Of a stretch of 64,000 nt of DNA, positions 52,966 to 64,000 are shown piece after piece. Both the position numbers and the translations under genes were made by a program. Under the pieces are notes generated by a model. It saw nothing but the letters and a program-made list of their open reading frames with translations. It searched no databases and was not told where the DNA came from. Origin of the DNA: Hoplostethus atlanticus (Eukaryota > Chordata > Actinopteri > Trachichthyiformes > Trachichthyidae). Position 1 is the stretch's first letter. Every line of letters begins with the position of its first letter. The DNA lies in the NCBI GenBank assembly GCA_034670405.1, contig JAXDDX010000073.1, forward strand, positions 751,001-815,000, in the 5' to 3' direction.

Positions 52966-54933
52966 CAGTCATGCTTGAAAGTTTGTGAGCAATACAGGAG
53001 TGATCATTATTTCATGCATTATAGCAGAATAACATTATAAAGCCCTTATCTAAACCTCAAATCATAATGAAGAAATCTCAAATAAAGAACATGCACAAAT
53101 AGATGTCCTGGAGGGATTTTCTCCCACTCCTCTTTACAGAACTCGACCAACTCTGAGGTTTGAGGTCTCATGTGAACAGTCGCTTCAGGTCCTGACAGCA
53201 TCTCAGCTGGATTTAGGTCAGGACTTTGACTTGGCCAATCCAAAACACTAAACTTCTTCTTCCTGAGCCATTCTTTGGTAGTGCTTTAATGCTTTTGATC
53301 ATCATCTTGTTGAACAGCCACTTTAGCTCTCAGACTGACAGCCTGACGTTGTTCATGAACTCTCTGGTTTCCCTCAGAATTTATGGTTCCCTTAATGATG
53401 TTGAATCGTCCGAGGAAGAGAAACAACACAGACCAAGACACTCCCACCACCATGCTTGACAGTAGAGATAAGGTTATTTTGGTGGTGGGCAGTTGGTTGT
53501 CAGCAAACATGCCATTTTTGATTGCAACCAAATAGTTAAATCTTGGACTCATCTGTCCAGAAAACAGACTTCCAGAAATCTCCAGGTTTGTCCAGGTCGT
53601 CTCTGGCAAACTGATGACTGGCAGCTTATTTCTTCTTGGACGGTTGAGGTTTCTTCTTGGTTACCCTTGCACGGATGCCATTTCTATTCAGTGTTTTTCT
53701 AATCGTTGATGGATGCACTATGACATCAGATGCAGCAACGGAGGCTTGCAGTTCTTTGGATGTTATTTGTGGGTTGTTTTTCACTAGTTTTAATATTTTT
53801 CTTGTGGTTCTTGGTGATATTTTAGAAGGACGTCCACTTCTAGGCAGAGTCGCTGTTGTGTTGTATTCTCTCCATTTGTATATTATTTGTCCTCACAGTG
53901 GACCGATGGAGTCCACATTTTTTTGATATGATTTTATAGCTTTCTCCAGACTGATGTGCACTCACTACTCTCTTCCTCATGTCCTCCGAGGTCTCCTTAG
54001 ATCGCGGCATCGTGTTTTTCTTTAAGCTGCATAGGTAACGTTAACACCAGACTGACCCGGGGTCGTTCCCCAGAGGCAAGAGGCAAAGCGGAGCTTAATG
54101 CGAAAGGTCTTATTTGAGCTAACTTATCAAATCGAATCAGGACTAGGTGGTTCGATCAAACCAATTTCCAGCTGGCGTTCTAGTCAGGCATTCAAGCTTC
54201 GTTTGGACGGTCAAGGTAAATGCGCGTTCACGACTTTAAAACACAGACCCGCGATGTCAGACACGGATCACATCGATTCGCAATGGATACGACAGACTTT
54301 GCAGATCGGCCTCTGATCTGCGGTATGATCAGATCATACCACCAAATGTATTTTTGGCTGTGTTAGTTATCACTGTAATATTTTCATTCACCATACAATT
54401 TGATCAAGCGTTCGTCATTATCTATGTGAATCGATGTGATCCGTGCGTGACAACTAGGGTCTGTTCTAAAGCCGTGAACGCGCATTTATCGTGTCTGTTG
54501 AAACCAGCCTAGGTTGAGCAGTTAGGGGGATGTTGATTTAACCTCTGGGAGCAAAGCATGTCTGGGAGCGCGGATTTCCATGGTAATTCAGCTCGAGTTG
54601 ATTGTTGATTGGGCAGTTGGTGTTATTGCCCTCAAATTTATCACCTATATTTATTATATTTATGGGACCGCAACCCCCCCCTGACCTTTGACTGGTTAAC
54701 TTACCCAATTATTTACCCACAGGATTCTACTTACGCACTTGATTTAACTAATTCATGGAGAGGTTCACTTATTTTTGCACCTGCACCAATTTCCTTTAAA
54801 CCATTTTCATTTGACTACATGCACAATTTCACCTAAAATATAGATCCTTTATCACAGTTAAGACTTTTTATGAAATAAGGATTGCACGGTAAAAAAAAAG
54901 TGCAAGGGGTTCACATACTTTCAATCATGACTG
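52966..54933 (-). mobile_element. Tc1/mariner transposon remnant, with nested foldback insertion
   Basis: Both ends carry CAGTCATGxTTGAAAGT (left 52966, right ending 54933) next to TA dinucleotides, as in Tc1 elements. The minus strand encodes a decayed transposase. It starts MPRSKETSEDMRKRVV (about 54010), then SGESYKIISKKCGLHRSTV, a LFLGRFNIIKGTINSEGN-like catalytic region, and WPSQSPDLNPAE near 53225. Frame breaks and stops show it is inactive. Between the start codon and the right terminus, about 54040-54530 is extra sequence with its own inverted arms. Confidence 0.85.
54217..54492. repeat. Foldback arms nested in the Tc1 remnant
   Basis: AAATGCGCGTTCACGAC at about 54219 and CGTGAACGCGCATTT at about 54474 are inverted copies, and the arms continue inward through GGATCACATCGATTC on the left and its complement on the right. 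This suggests a separate MITE inserted upstream of the transposase start. Confidence 0.7.
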
Positions 54934-55006
54934 TATATTTTAGTTGTTATGCAGCCAGACACTTCACAGAGTAACAATCAGTGCATACAGATGTGCTTGA
55001 GGCAGA

Positions 55007-58000
55007 CTAGTAGATCTTTAGGTTCCTTGGTCCTTGTGGGATCATTTGGAATGTGTTGATGAGCATGTAACGTGAAAAGAAGATGTAGAGGTAACGAAAC
55101 CACAGGAGTTGAGTGCGATGACAAAGCATGGCCCCCTGACAAAAAGAAAGAAACTACAGTCTGTTACACAATATTATGAGATTCCTACTGCAGTGATTAA
55201 AATCTGATGCTTAATGTTGTTTAATGAAGAGAGGAACTGGATTTCAACCACCGTGACACCTACTGTAGAGTGTCTACCTTAATGGCCACCCTTGATGCTG
55301 TTGCTTCTGCATTCCAGATATACACTGGTTACAACGTGCTAACATGTGCGTCCTCTAATAGAGCAAGTGACATGGTTAGCAAACAAGCTGTGTGTTTGGA
55401 GGCTCACCTTGGCTTGCTTGTAGCCCTCTGAGCCTATAATGCAGCAGAGACATGAGGGCAAGAGCCAGCTGAGGGGGAGCTCCAGAAAGGAGAGGTATTT
55501 CCTGAGCATGCCAACAGTCACCAACGAGAGCAAACAGCAGTCTGGTAGAACAGACAGAGACCCAGTTAGCGGTTAATGCTATTTACTGCTCACTACTAGG
55601 CCGTTCTCCATGTGGCACACCCAGGCTGTTCATCATGGACCACATTTGAGCTGCAGCTGGTTGTGTAAGTTAAGGAACTGAGGACTATTTGTACTATACA
55701 GGAGTTGAAAAGATACTAATAACATCAATAAAATAACATCATGATGAATTATTGAGTATGCATTGTCAATGTATTACTGGAATGTTGTACATTAACTGCA
55801 GTCATAAACCAAAGAAAACTGGACCAAATACTTATCACACGAGTTCATGGGGCAGAAGAGGCTTTAGAAAAGCTGTTGGTAATGAGCAGGGGGTATCACT
55901 GCACAGCCAGGCATAGAGGCTTACAATCACATTGGGGCTTAAATCTCCCCCAGAGAGGCAGGTGAGGTGTGAAGGTTAGCCTGCTCTATGGCGATGTCTA
56001 ACCAATGAGCAAGATTAACTGCAGCATTGCTGTTTTTAAAAGCCCCCCAATCACCTCATACCAGGCTGATCCATAGCCCCAAATAAAGAGTCCTGTTCCC
56101 TGGACTCCTAAAGGAGAGGTCTCAGAACTGAAGTGATGACGATGTCTTCCTGCCATTCAACAGGAGAGTGCAATAGGTTCTGCTATGCGTCATTATTATC
56201 ATGTTGTCTACAAAAACCTTCATGTGGGTGTGCTCTGTGGGCCTGGGTGTTTTCCAAACTTGCGAAGAGATGTTTTTACGTGTCTTCTCTCTGTCCTACT
56301 TTTCCTTTCACTCTTTCGAAATAAAAAAAAAATCCACATGGACATCATCATAAGCCACAGCCAAGAATAAAACTTCTGTATTACTGAGCAAGGTTTTGGG
56401 AAAAATCTTAAAGGGACATGAGCGATAGATGATATACAGAAACTTCTATATCTGCCAGCAAAGCAGAATACAAAACAAAAAAACATTACAAAACAATTTG
56501 CAATAACAAAAACAGGTAGACTTGAAGGGCACAAAGTTGAAAAAAAAAAGTATTTGTATCCTGTAAACAAAACAACAATCAAGATTTGCTGGTGCCTGGC
56601 AGCAGTGTTTCTGGTGTTTCGAGTATATAAGTAAAGTCATACTGCCACCACCAGACCAATATGTAGAGGAGACACACAACTCCTAGGACCCAGTTGAACA
56701 GTAGAGGGTGCTGTATATTAACAAAACAACTCATCCACTGTTTGTTTTTCTGGGTTCTCAAATACGTAACCTGTAGACTTGTGAGGTGTATGTGTATATC
56801 ATCTCAGGATGCCATTTAATTCAGGAAGGGATACAATTGTTCAGCGTGCGCGCTCTTTTTCACCATGCCTCACATTTATATAGTTACACACATTCACAGC
56901 AGTACAGCCACACTCTTCTACTGTTGGTCACTACGGATTCAAACCAGTGATCATCTGGTCACAAATATTTCAGATTTAACCGTAAAAATGTATTTCAATC
57001 AATTGTGAAAAGTGGGGGCTTCAAACCTACCATCAGGTACTTGGCCAGTGAAGGCGAGATGGCTGTAAATAGAGAAAAGAAGAATATTACTCACTGAGAA
57101 ATTCAAAGATACAAAAATTTTTTTAATTACCCATCTTACTTATAGGAGTTTGTGTTTGCGAGTCTGATAAAAATGCCTGGGGTGAGATGGTTCCCCAAGC
57201 CAATATGTCACAGCGAGATTAAAGGTTTGTGTCAGGTTACAACACAAATGGGTAAGAAGTCAGCAGCAGAAAGCCCTCAGGAGAGGGCAAGCAGCGCTGC
57301 AGCGGAGCTAATGTTAAATATCTACCGTTACATGCTGCATGTTATTGGGTCCTGTTGTGGCCGGTGGTGGAGGGTTCCTGGAACTGTAGCAACAACATGC
57401 TGATTTGTTAGAATGAATTATCATGTGTTTCTCATTAGAACGGGGCGACGGTCTCTAGACGTTCCATAATCACATTCCACATTTACTATAGTGACTGTCC
57501 CTCACATCTGGGCCAGAAGACAGTCAATCTTTACTCCAAACCAGACTCAATCCAAGATGACAAAACACAGAAAGCTTCCTGCATTTACTTACACAACAGT
57601 TGTTGTTCATATGTGGCCAAAAATAGAACCCAAGAGAAAACCCTTGGGATTTTGCACACTGAGAAACTAGTTCACAGTCCTTCTGGGTTCCAGCCTAATG
57701 GGAATCATGAGATGTGATTTGGAGAGCTGACCTCTTATCAACAGACGACGTCTGAAGATTGTCAGGGAACCAGGGAGGCTCAGTGAGGGAAAAGACCACG
57801 ACTGAAACAGCAGTCAATTAAGGAATCAGCACAATATGGGGACTCGCTACACTGAAACGTACACCTCACCGCAAAAAACTCCAAAACACATTTTTTTTTA
57901 AACCATCAGTCTGATGCAAGCAGCTTAGTTGGCCTCACAAAAACAGGGCAGCCCTCCCGCCTCAGCACCTCGGGAACATGATTTACTGCGGCTCTCTGAG

Positions 58001-58076
58001 AGCAGGGCGAGTGCCTCTCAGGACTCTGTGTTTGGGTGACCTCTCAGCTATGTAACAGACGAATTCTGAAAAACAC

Positions 58077-58108
<32 letters not shown>

Positions 58109-59738
58109 CTTGTGGGGAAACATTTGGAGACAAGGGTGGTGATGTGTGCCTGAATGTTTTGTAAAGTCAGTGGTGTTTTATACTCTTTGAATGTAGCCCA
58201 AAGGGCTGGGTTTTGGGTGCATGTGTGACCCACAGAATATCCTTGAAGACGCCATGTGTTCAACATAAGGGTTTTAAAAAAAACCTCTGCTTTCTGCTTT
58301 TAAAACCTTAATGTTCAGTTTGTACCTGACCGCTTTGTGGATGGCTATGTGATTGGCATGACCACTCACTCCTCTTCCATCGAAGGTCAGCACCTGAAAC
58401 AACAAAATTTCTCATTGTGCCAGTAAAAAGCCAAATCCGGGGATCTAAAAGTGAATTTAAATAAACACATGCAAAAAGAGAGAGATCTGCCTAGAGTAAA
58501 TGGAAGGGTTTCTGTGTGTCTGAGAGTGGAGCTGTTTGGCAGCAGGCAACTGATATTTAAAAGCCTTTTTCTGCCTCTTGGCATGCTTGCACACTAGAGG
58601 AAGCAAGGAACAAAAATGAGGTCAAAGGGAAAAATGCTTGACTAAAGACATGGCATTTGCTAAGCTCAGGCATATTCTACCATGACTATATGTCTGCAAC
58701 CAAACGTGAAGGGAAGACCCCGACCACTAATCATTCCATGTAAACCATGAACTTTTTTGTGCAAAAAAAACCGGGAGAATCCCTCAAGTCTCTTCATTCC
58801 TGCCGGCACATGTATGGAAAAGTACAGTTGAGTGAAAATATTAAAAGCGTGAAAAGAGTGAGTGAACCACTTTTCACATCACATTGCTTTTTAACTCTGT
58901 ATGTAATTATGCCCATCTATCTTTGTTAGAATTTGAAAAGGGTGCAAGAAGTTTCTGTGTGACTCTTGATACCTCACAGGATGGGAGGAGACAGCTAAGT
59001 GTGTTTGTCATCTTTGATAACAAAAACAGATCAGCAACTAGAAGCATCAAGCTGTTTGGTCTGTGGAGAGCTGCAAGCATCCTGCTGTGTCCCTTCTCAA
59101 TCATCTCTCCAAAAGAGCTGTGGGTGCTGTTGCTGTTGCTGCTGTGCTTTTTGTTATTCACAGCAGCTGACTACTTTTTGTCCATGTTGAGACAGACCAG
59201 ATGAAAATTGTTTGATTCTAAATTCACCTCATTCCTCCTAACTAATAATGTGGAACCTCACTGGAGTCGATAAGCATCTCTGTGTAAACACAGAAATGGA
59301 ATCCAAACTTTCTACTGCAGCAGAGGCCATTTAGCAGAGGCTCAAACAATTTGGGCTAAACAAAAAGATAAAAGGAGGCCGACATGGTCTGCTCATGGTT
59401 ATTATAGAGACCACAGTGTAGCCCAGATAATGAGCTAGGGAATTGTGGTGCCGAAACTGATGTCATGCACAAATGCTTTTTCAGAAAAAAACCCAAAACA
59501 AAACATATGGCTTTCTTGCCCACAATGGCTTCATGAACATGTTGGAGAGTAAAAAGAAACGGGGAAAGAAAGTGTTAACATCACATGAGATATGACAGCA
59601 GTGTTATTGTTTTGAATGGTAAGTACTCAGTAAAGAGCTGATCATACCATGTTGAAGGAGTGAGCTCTTAGGTGTTTCATGATTAGAGAAGAGACCAATG
59701 AGACGCTCCATTCTGCATGGGGGTCGTCTGGAAGTTTT
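55007..59738 (-). CDS. pigl: PIG-L, GlcNAc-PI de-N-acetylase (last five exons)
   Basis: Five in-phase minus-strand exons: 59648-59738, 58326-58393, 57031-57062, 55408-55541 and 55007-55135. They encode [55 protein letters not shown], and a C-terminus [20 protein letters not shown], each matching human PIGL in order. HANH is the second metal-binding histidine motif. PIG-L removes acetate from GlcNAc-PI on the cytosolic face of the ER, the second step of GPI-anchor synthesis. The N-terminal membrane anchor and the first metal motif (HPDDE) are not found up to 64000, so those exons lie to the right and the intron is at least 4.2 kb. The C-terminus runs about 10 residues past the human end before TAG at 55007. 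Confidence 0.93.
58078..58103 (+). repeat. (TG)n microsatellite in a pigl intron
   Basis: Run of TG units between the 57031 and 58326 exons. Confidence 0.9.
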
Positions 59739-62700
59739 CTGGAAGGAAAGGAAAGGACTCAGGTAATGTTAAAACAGTGAGTTACTGAGACATAGGCCTA
59801 CTGTACAAGTAATGTACATAAGACCCCATGACTATATTATAAATGACATTCAAGATTCAATCTATTAAACTTAAGTGTGTTGGGTGTTTCTCGGGCTGAG
59901 CAATCTTATTCTAGCAGCAGATTCAACCCAACCTTTGAAAAAGAGCTCTTTTGGAATGCAAACACCAGGGAGTGCTGGGAAGTCCGGAGGTTAAGGGTCG
60001 GAAGGGCCGTAGCATCCTGTTCATGTGAAACTGCAGCCCAGTGACAACAAAAGCATAGACTACACTCAGCGAGCCCATTCTCTACTAAACCGGTGTGCAG
60101 CATCCCTCGTTGGCAAAAATGTTTTTTCTGTTCAGAAAAAAAACACCTTCATCCTTCCTCATCTAACTCAGGAGACATTGGCCATTAAAGTAAAGAGAGC
60201 AGTAGTGAAACATACTGAGAGGGACTCAGACAAAAGCCGGGTCAAAATAGTTCAATTGAAAACAAAATCCTGAGAGCTTCTTTAGGAAAGCAGTGGAGCC
60301 GATTTGCTCACAGCTTAACCATTTCTATGGTACATGTTGATCAAAAATGCAACCAGAAAGGGAGACTTACAGAGCTGATGTATAAAACTATTGCAACACA
60401 TGATGACAGCACGTGTTAAACTGAAAAAAAAAAACCAAAAAAAAACCTTCAAAAGCTAAATCAAAGTTGAGGTGAGAGTGGGGGTTGATGAGATAAGGAG
60501 ATCAATGACCTGATGTAAGTGTGGACATGGGTGGTGTGAGTGATAGTGTGTGTGTGCATAGGGTGGGGGTGGGTGTTAGGCGAACAGTTGTCCCACCTCC
60601 CCCTTGGTTCCTAACAATGAGCCAGGACAGTTGAGCCAGTGGATGGAAGTGATGGATTAGGCCACAAATCTAACGGCTGCCAGTGGTGTGAGGGGCAAGC
60701 ATGGGGTTGGGTGGTGTGGTGTGTGTGTGGGGGGTCAGGGTTGGCTGTGTCACAGGGGTGGGGGCACCAGGAGGTGGGGCTGGGGGTCGGGGTTCAGAGA
60801 TAGTTTAAAACAGTCTGTCATCAGAGTGAATGCACTGCTGTGACACCAGTGGCCTACATATCATACCCCCCCCCCCCCCCAGTTTAAAATGCCACACTTT
60901 TGTGGAATCATATCTAATGCTGGTCATTGTACTACAATTAAAAAAAACATAAAAACATGGGCCTATGACGACTATTTCTCTTTACCTTAAATAAAATAAA
61001 GTAAAATAAAATATAGTCCTGTTGCATTTGTCATATTATCTTCACAGCTTGGATCTACTGTATGCCTATCAGTTTGTGTTTTTTAACGTTACTTTTTTTT
61101 TTTTAGCCGTTACACTTATTTATTATTTCTAAAAAGAAGATTCGCCTTACAGCTTGACAACCGTAGCTAAGCAAAAGCGAACAAGGAGGGGGAAAAAAAA
61201 GAAAAATGAACAAAAGACACCTGACCTTTCTCAAGCAGGATGCAGGCTGAGTGTCGGCTTCACTATGGCAACAGTGCAAAATGTCCTAGAGTAACCTCCC
61301 CAGCCCCCCTTTGCAGCTTTGCATGTGGACGTCTAATTGCTTGCAGGCATCTGTATGCAGTTGTTGAACTTTGGCCCAGTGAGGGGATTCTGTGAGTGTG
61401 TGTGTGTGTCAGAGAGGGCTTGTTTAGTCTGGTCACATGGACCACAGGCCTCTGAAACTGCCAGACTTCTGTCCACACAGTCAGATTATGTGTCCTGCAG
61501 GGAATGGCTGAGATGCCACTACATGCTGACTTTTACGCCCACAATGTCCCGCTATAATAATGCAGTTACAACTACAACAGCACCGTAGACACATCTTGTT
61601 GCACTCAGACACTCAAGTTTGCGGTTGCATAAAGGCTTATCCATCTGCAGGCTTTGCCAATATCCACTGGTGATAAGAAATAAACAATCATGAAAACAAT
61701 TCTGTTACTGACCAACACAATTTTGTTATAAACGTTAGCATCATAGACAAATAGCAATCCAGTGTGATAAAATTACAGCTTGGCTCTGGCTGCAGGGCTC
61801 AGTGCTAGTGTTTTGACTATGAATAGGCCAATCTGTGGTGACAAGTGTATAAGTAGGGCGATGGTAAGAGCACAGCCAGGGGTCAGTGGCAGGCTGGATC
61901 ACCTCAGCACTATTTACTGTCCTCTGCCACTTGCTTATAAATCAGCCAGGGCTATTTTCACCTCTGATCAATGTATAGTTAAACCTAGTGTGGGGAGGAG
62001 GCACCGACTCCTGCCGTCCTTTCACACTGGAAACTAGTGCTGTGTTTACGTCTCTCTGATCCATGCTGGTACAAAAACAATGATCCTACCAAAATAATGT
62101 TTAAAATTGTGATTAACTTCCAGGTGAAGATTTTCTAACTACACCTCATGTATACTGTATTATCTGGGAAGAAGTAAGAAAGAGAGAGAGAGAGAGAGAG
62201 ATAAAGCGAGAGAGAGACTTCAGTTCAGGCCAATGGATAATGTAATTAAGAGGTGGAATGGTTGGATTTGTGCAGTGAGCAGCTCTAATGGTGTGCAGAG
62301 AGCGGGCGGAGGTCAAGCCAGTGCAAGTGGAGAGGCAGCAGAGCGTACTCAGATCGGGCCTGATCACAAAGGCCCCAACATGCACTGGGGCCCCAGATAC
62401 TGTCAACACAGCTGTCCTATTCAACACACATTCAAGGGATAAAAACAGAATTCACGTTACTCCTGTCATCTTGGAGAGCTAAGTCTACATTTGTGAACGT
62501 CTCACCAAGAGCTGTCATCAAGAGACACACCCTGCACTACAAAAAATAGCCATCTTGACAAGTCATTTAGTCTAGTATTGACTATTAAAATATGTTTGCC
62601 CTTAAAACAAGTAAAACCATTCTGCCACTACTGCGATTTCACTTGTTTCCAATGCAATTTTATTTGTCTTGAGAAATCTCTTGAAGGGAGTTGCTCATTT

Positions 62701-64000
62701 TCCCAACTACTGTTTTTGTTGTAGGCTTGATGTTCACTTTAAACTTTGATGAGTTCCTGTAAAGCCAGTAAATCCACAACCACTGTCTGGGGTGAACCAA
62801 ACACCAAGAGAGAGGGTGACCATTTGGATTATGCATGACTTGTGGATTTCTACACAAGAATTTGCTGTTCAAACTGATATAAATGCACACACATTGGCTC
62901 GCCCGCTCCCATTTAATGGCTGCCTGTACAAGGATAATTCGTTTATACTGGACAATAGAACTTGCAATGGCTGTTACTAAGTATGCATTCAGTGCTGCTC
63001 AATTTGATACATTTAATTGGGCTTCATATGCAAGAAGGCATACATTGCAACAAAGTAGTTGTACATAGCTGAGTAGAAATAATCCAGTGTGAAATTTCTA
63101 TATCTCAACTAGGTGCTGCACATAGAGTTTGGCAGGCAGGAAGACGTAATGGGGCTGTAGACGCATGTGATGTGATGGTTGGTAGGACGGCCTTTTATTA
63201 CCATTCCAACAGAACCTCACACAGAAGCTGAGTCATGGTCAAAGACAACATTCCTGAAGCAGCGAAACGGCCACATACAGTAGGTGGATGTAATCCTAAT
63301 CTGTGGCCATTTTGTGTAGACTACACAACAAATCTCTCTCTGTGACATTAAGCACTGCCTTGCCATTGTGCGTTTGAGTTGTAAACATGATAAATGGACA
63401 GGCCACCAACCGTCGGGGATGGCATCTTTTTTTCTATGCCTGCACTTTAAAAATGAAAAATAAGACAAACAGGGAGAGGTCGGGTCAAGGATGAACATCT
63501 GCGCATACTTGGATAGAGAAGGTAAGAACAAAGCCAAACTGTGGCTAGCCATTTACAGACACACAAAGAGAAAAACAGATCAGGATGACCTACATTGGAA
63601 GTGCTCAGAGCGGTGCCAAAATGCATCCCCCAGACATGGGAAGAAGAGGAGAGGTGGAGTTGAGGGGAGGGAGAGAGCAGTGAGAAAGAGAGTGAGATTT
63701 AGTGGGGTTGGGGTTTGCAAAGAGCAGATTAGGCGTGTGTTCTTGGGCAAACAACAAAAACACAGGAGGGAAACATGGGCTGCACTCCAGTTCAGCAGAA
63801 ACGCAGACAGCGCTAAGATCAAAGTTCAGCCATGTTCTGTGTGCACAAGATAATAAAATGGTGAAGTCTCTGTGTGTGTGTGTGGTTAAAACACTGCACC
63901 AACAATGTTCTCTGGGGCAGACAATCTGGGCAGACTGCCAGATTATTATTGTGAGTTCCAGGTTAGTGCCAGAGTTCATACGGCACTCCTGGTGAGCCAA
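59739..64000 (-). other. pigl upstream intron, to the end of the window
   Basis: No exon recognised on either strand. I looked for the PIGL HPDDE and NYYNQGE-type exons on the minus strand without success. The stretch contains GT/GGGT-rich sequence at 60530-60800, a C10+ run at 60869-60880, and a (GA)n run at 62178-62203. Confidence 0.5.
62178..62203 (+). repeat. (GA)n microsatellite
   Basis: Run of GA units in the distal pigl intron. Confidence 0.9.

Noticed and set aside
57152-57403. 83-codon plus-strand ORF considered as a gene in a pigl intron
   Set aside because: No recognisable domain, and it lies antisense within the pigl transcription unit.
60530-60800. G/GT-rich stretch considered as a G-quadruplex or CpG promoter
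   Set aside because: It is low-complexity GTGGGG sequence without regular G-runs or CpG enrichment.

Overview
The window is nuclear DNA from a teleost fish. Genes are split by GT-AG introns, intergenic DNA is AT-rich, (TG)n microsatellites are common, and Tc1/mariner, hAT-like and SINE-like remnants are typical of fish. I cannot name the species. All products were recognised by reading translated exons; no database search was run.

Layout: (1) 1-1230 looks like the 3' end of an unidentified plus-strand gene. (2) trpv1 (minus, 2225-8827, 15 coding exons, 800 aa). (3) 8.9-12.8 kb has no convincing gene. (4) shpk (minus, 12850-19996, 7 exons), with one extra base breaking the frame in exon 4 and a nested transposon in intron 2. 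(5) emc6 (plus, 21464-21796), head-to-head with shpk. (6) p2rx5 (minus, 23016-29407, 13 exons, 449 aa), tail-to-tail with emc6. (7) A plus-strand gene, 30852-35947, that I do not recognise as a named orthologue. It encodes a coiled-coil protein with one C-terminal membrane segment and a KASH-like lumenal tail. (8) Two tandem polyubiquitin genes (minus) with 6 and 16 ubiquitin units. (9) cenpv-like gene (plus, 51281-52571, 145 aa). (10) A Tc1 transposon remnant at 53-55 kb. (11) The last five exons of pigl (minus, 55007-59738), whose 5' exons are not seen before the window ends.

The gene order joins two blocks that are separate on human chromosome 17p: TRPV1-SHPK-EMC6-P2RX5 and UBB-CENPV-PIGL. 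This supports the orthology calls and suggests an ancestral linkage. CTNS and TAX1BP3, which lie between SHPK and EMC6 in human, are absent here.

The genes do not form one pathway. They cover sensory cation channels (trpv1, p2rx5), carbohydrate phosphorylation (shpk), ER membrane insertion (emc6), GPI-anchor synthesis (pigl), ubiquitin supply, and probably nuclear-envelope or ER attachment (the KASH-like gene). The points most worth following up are the KASH-like gene with its (TG)n-flanked exons, the 7-unit higher-order repeat in the 16-mer polyubiquitin gene, the shpk frameshift, and the nested transposons.
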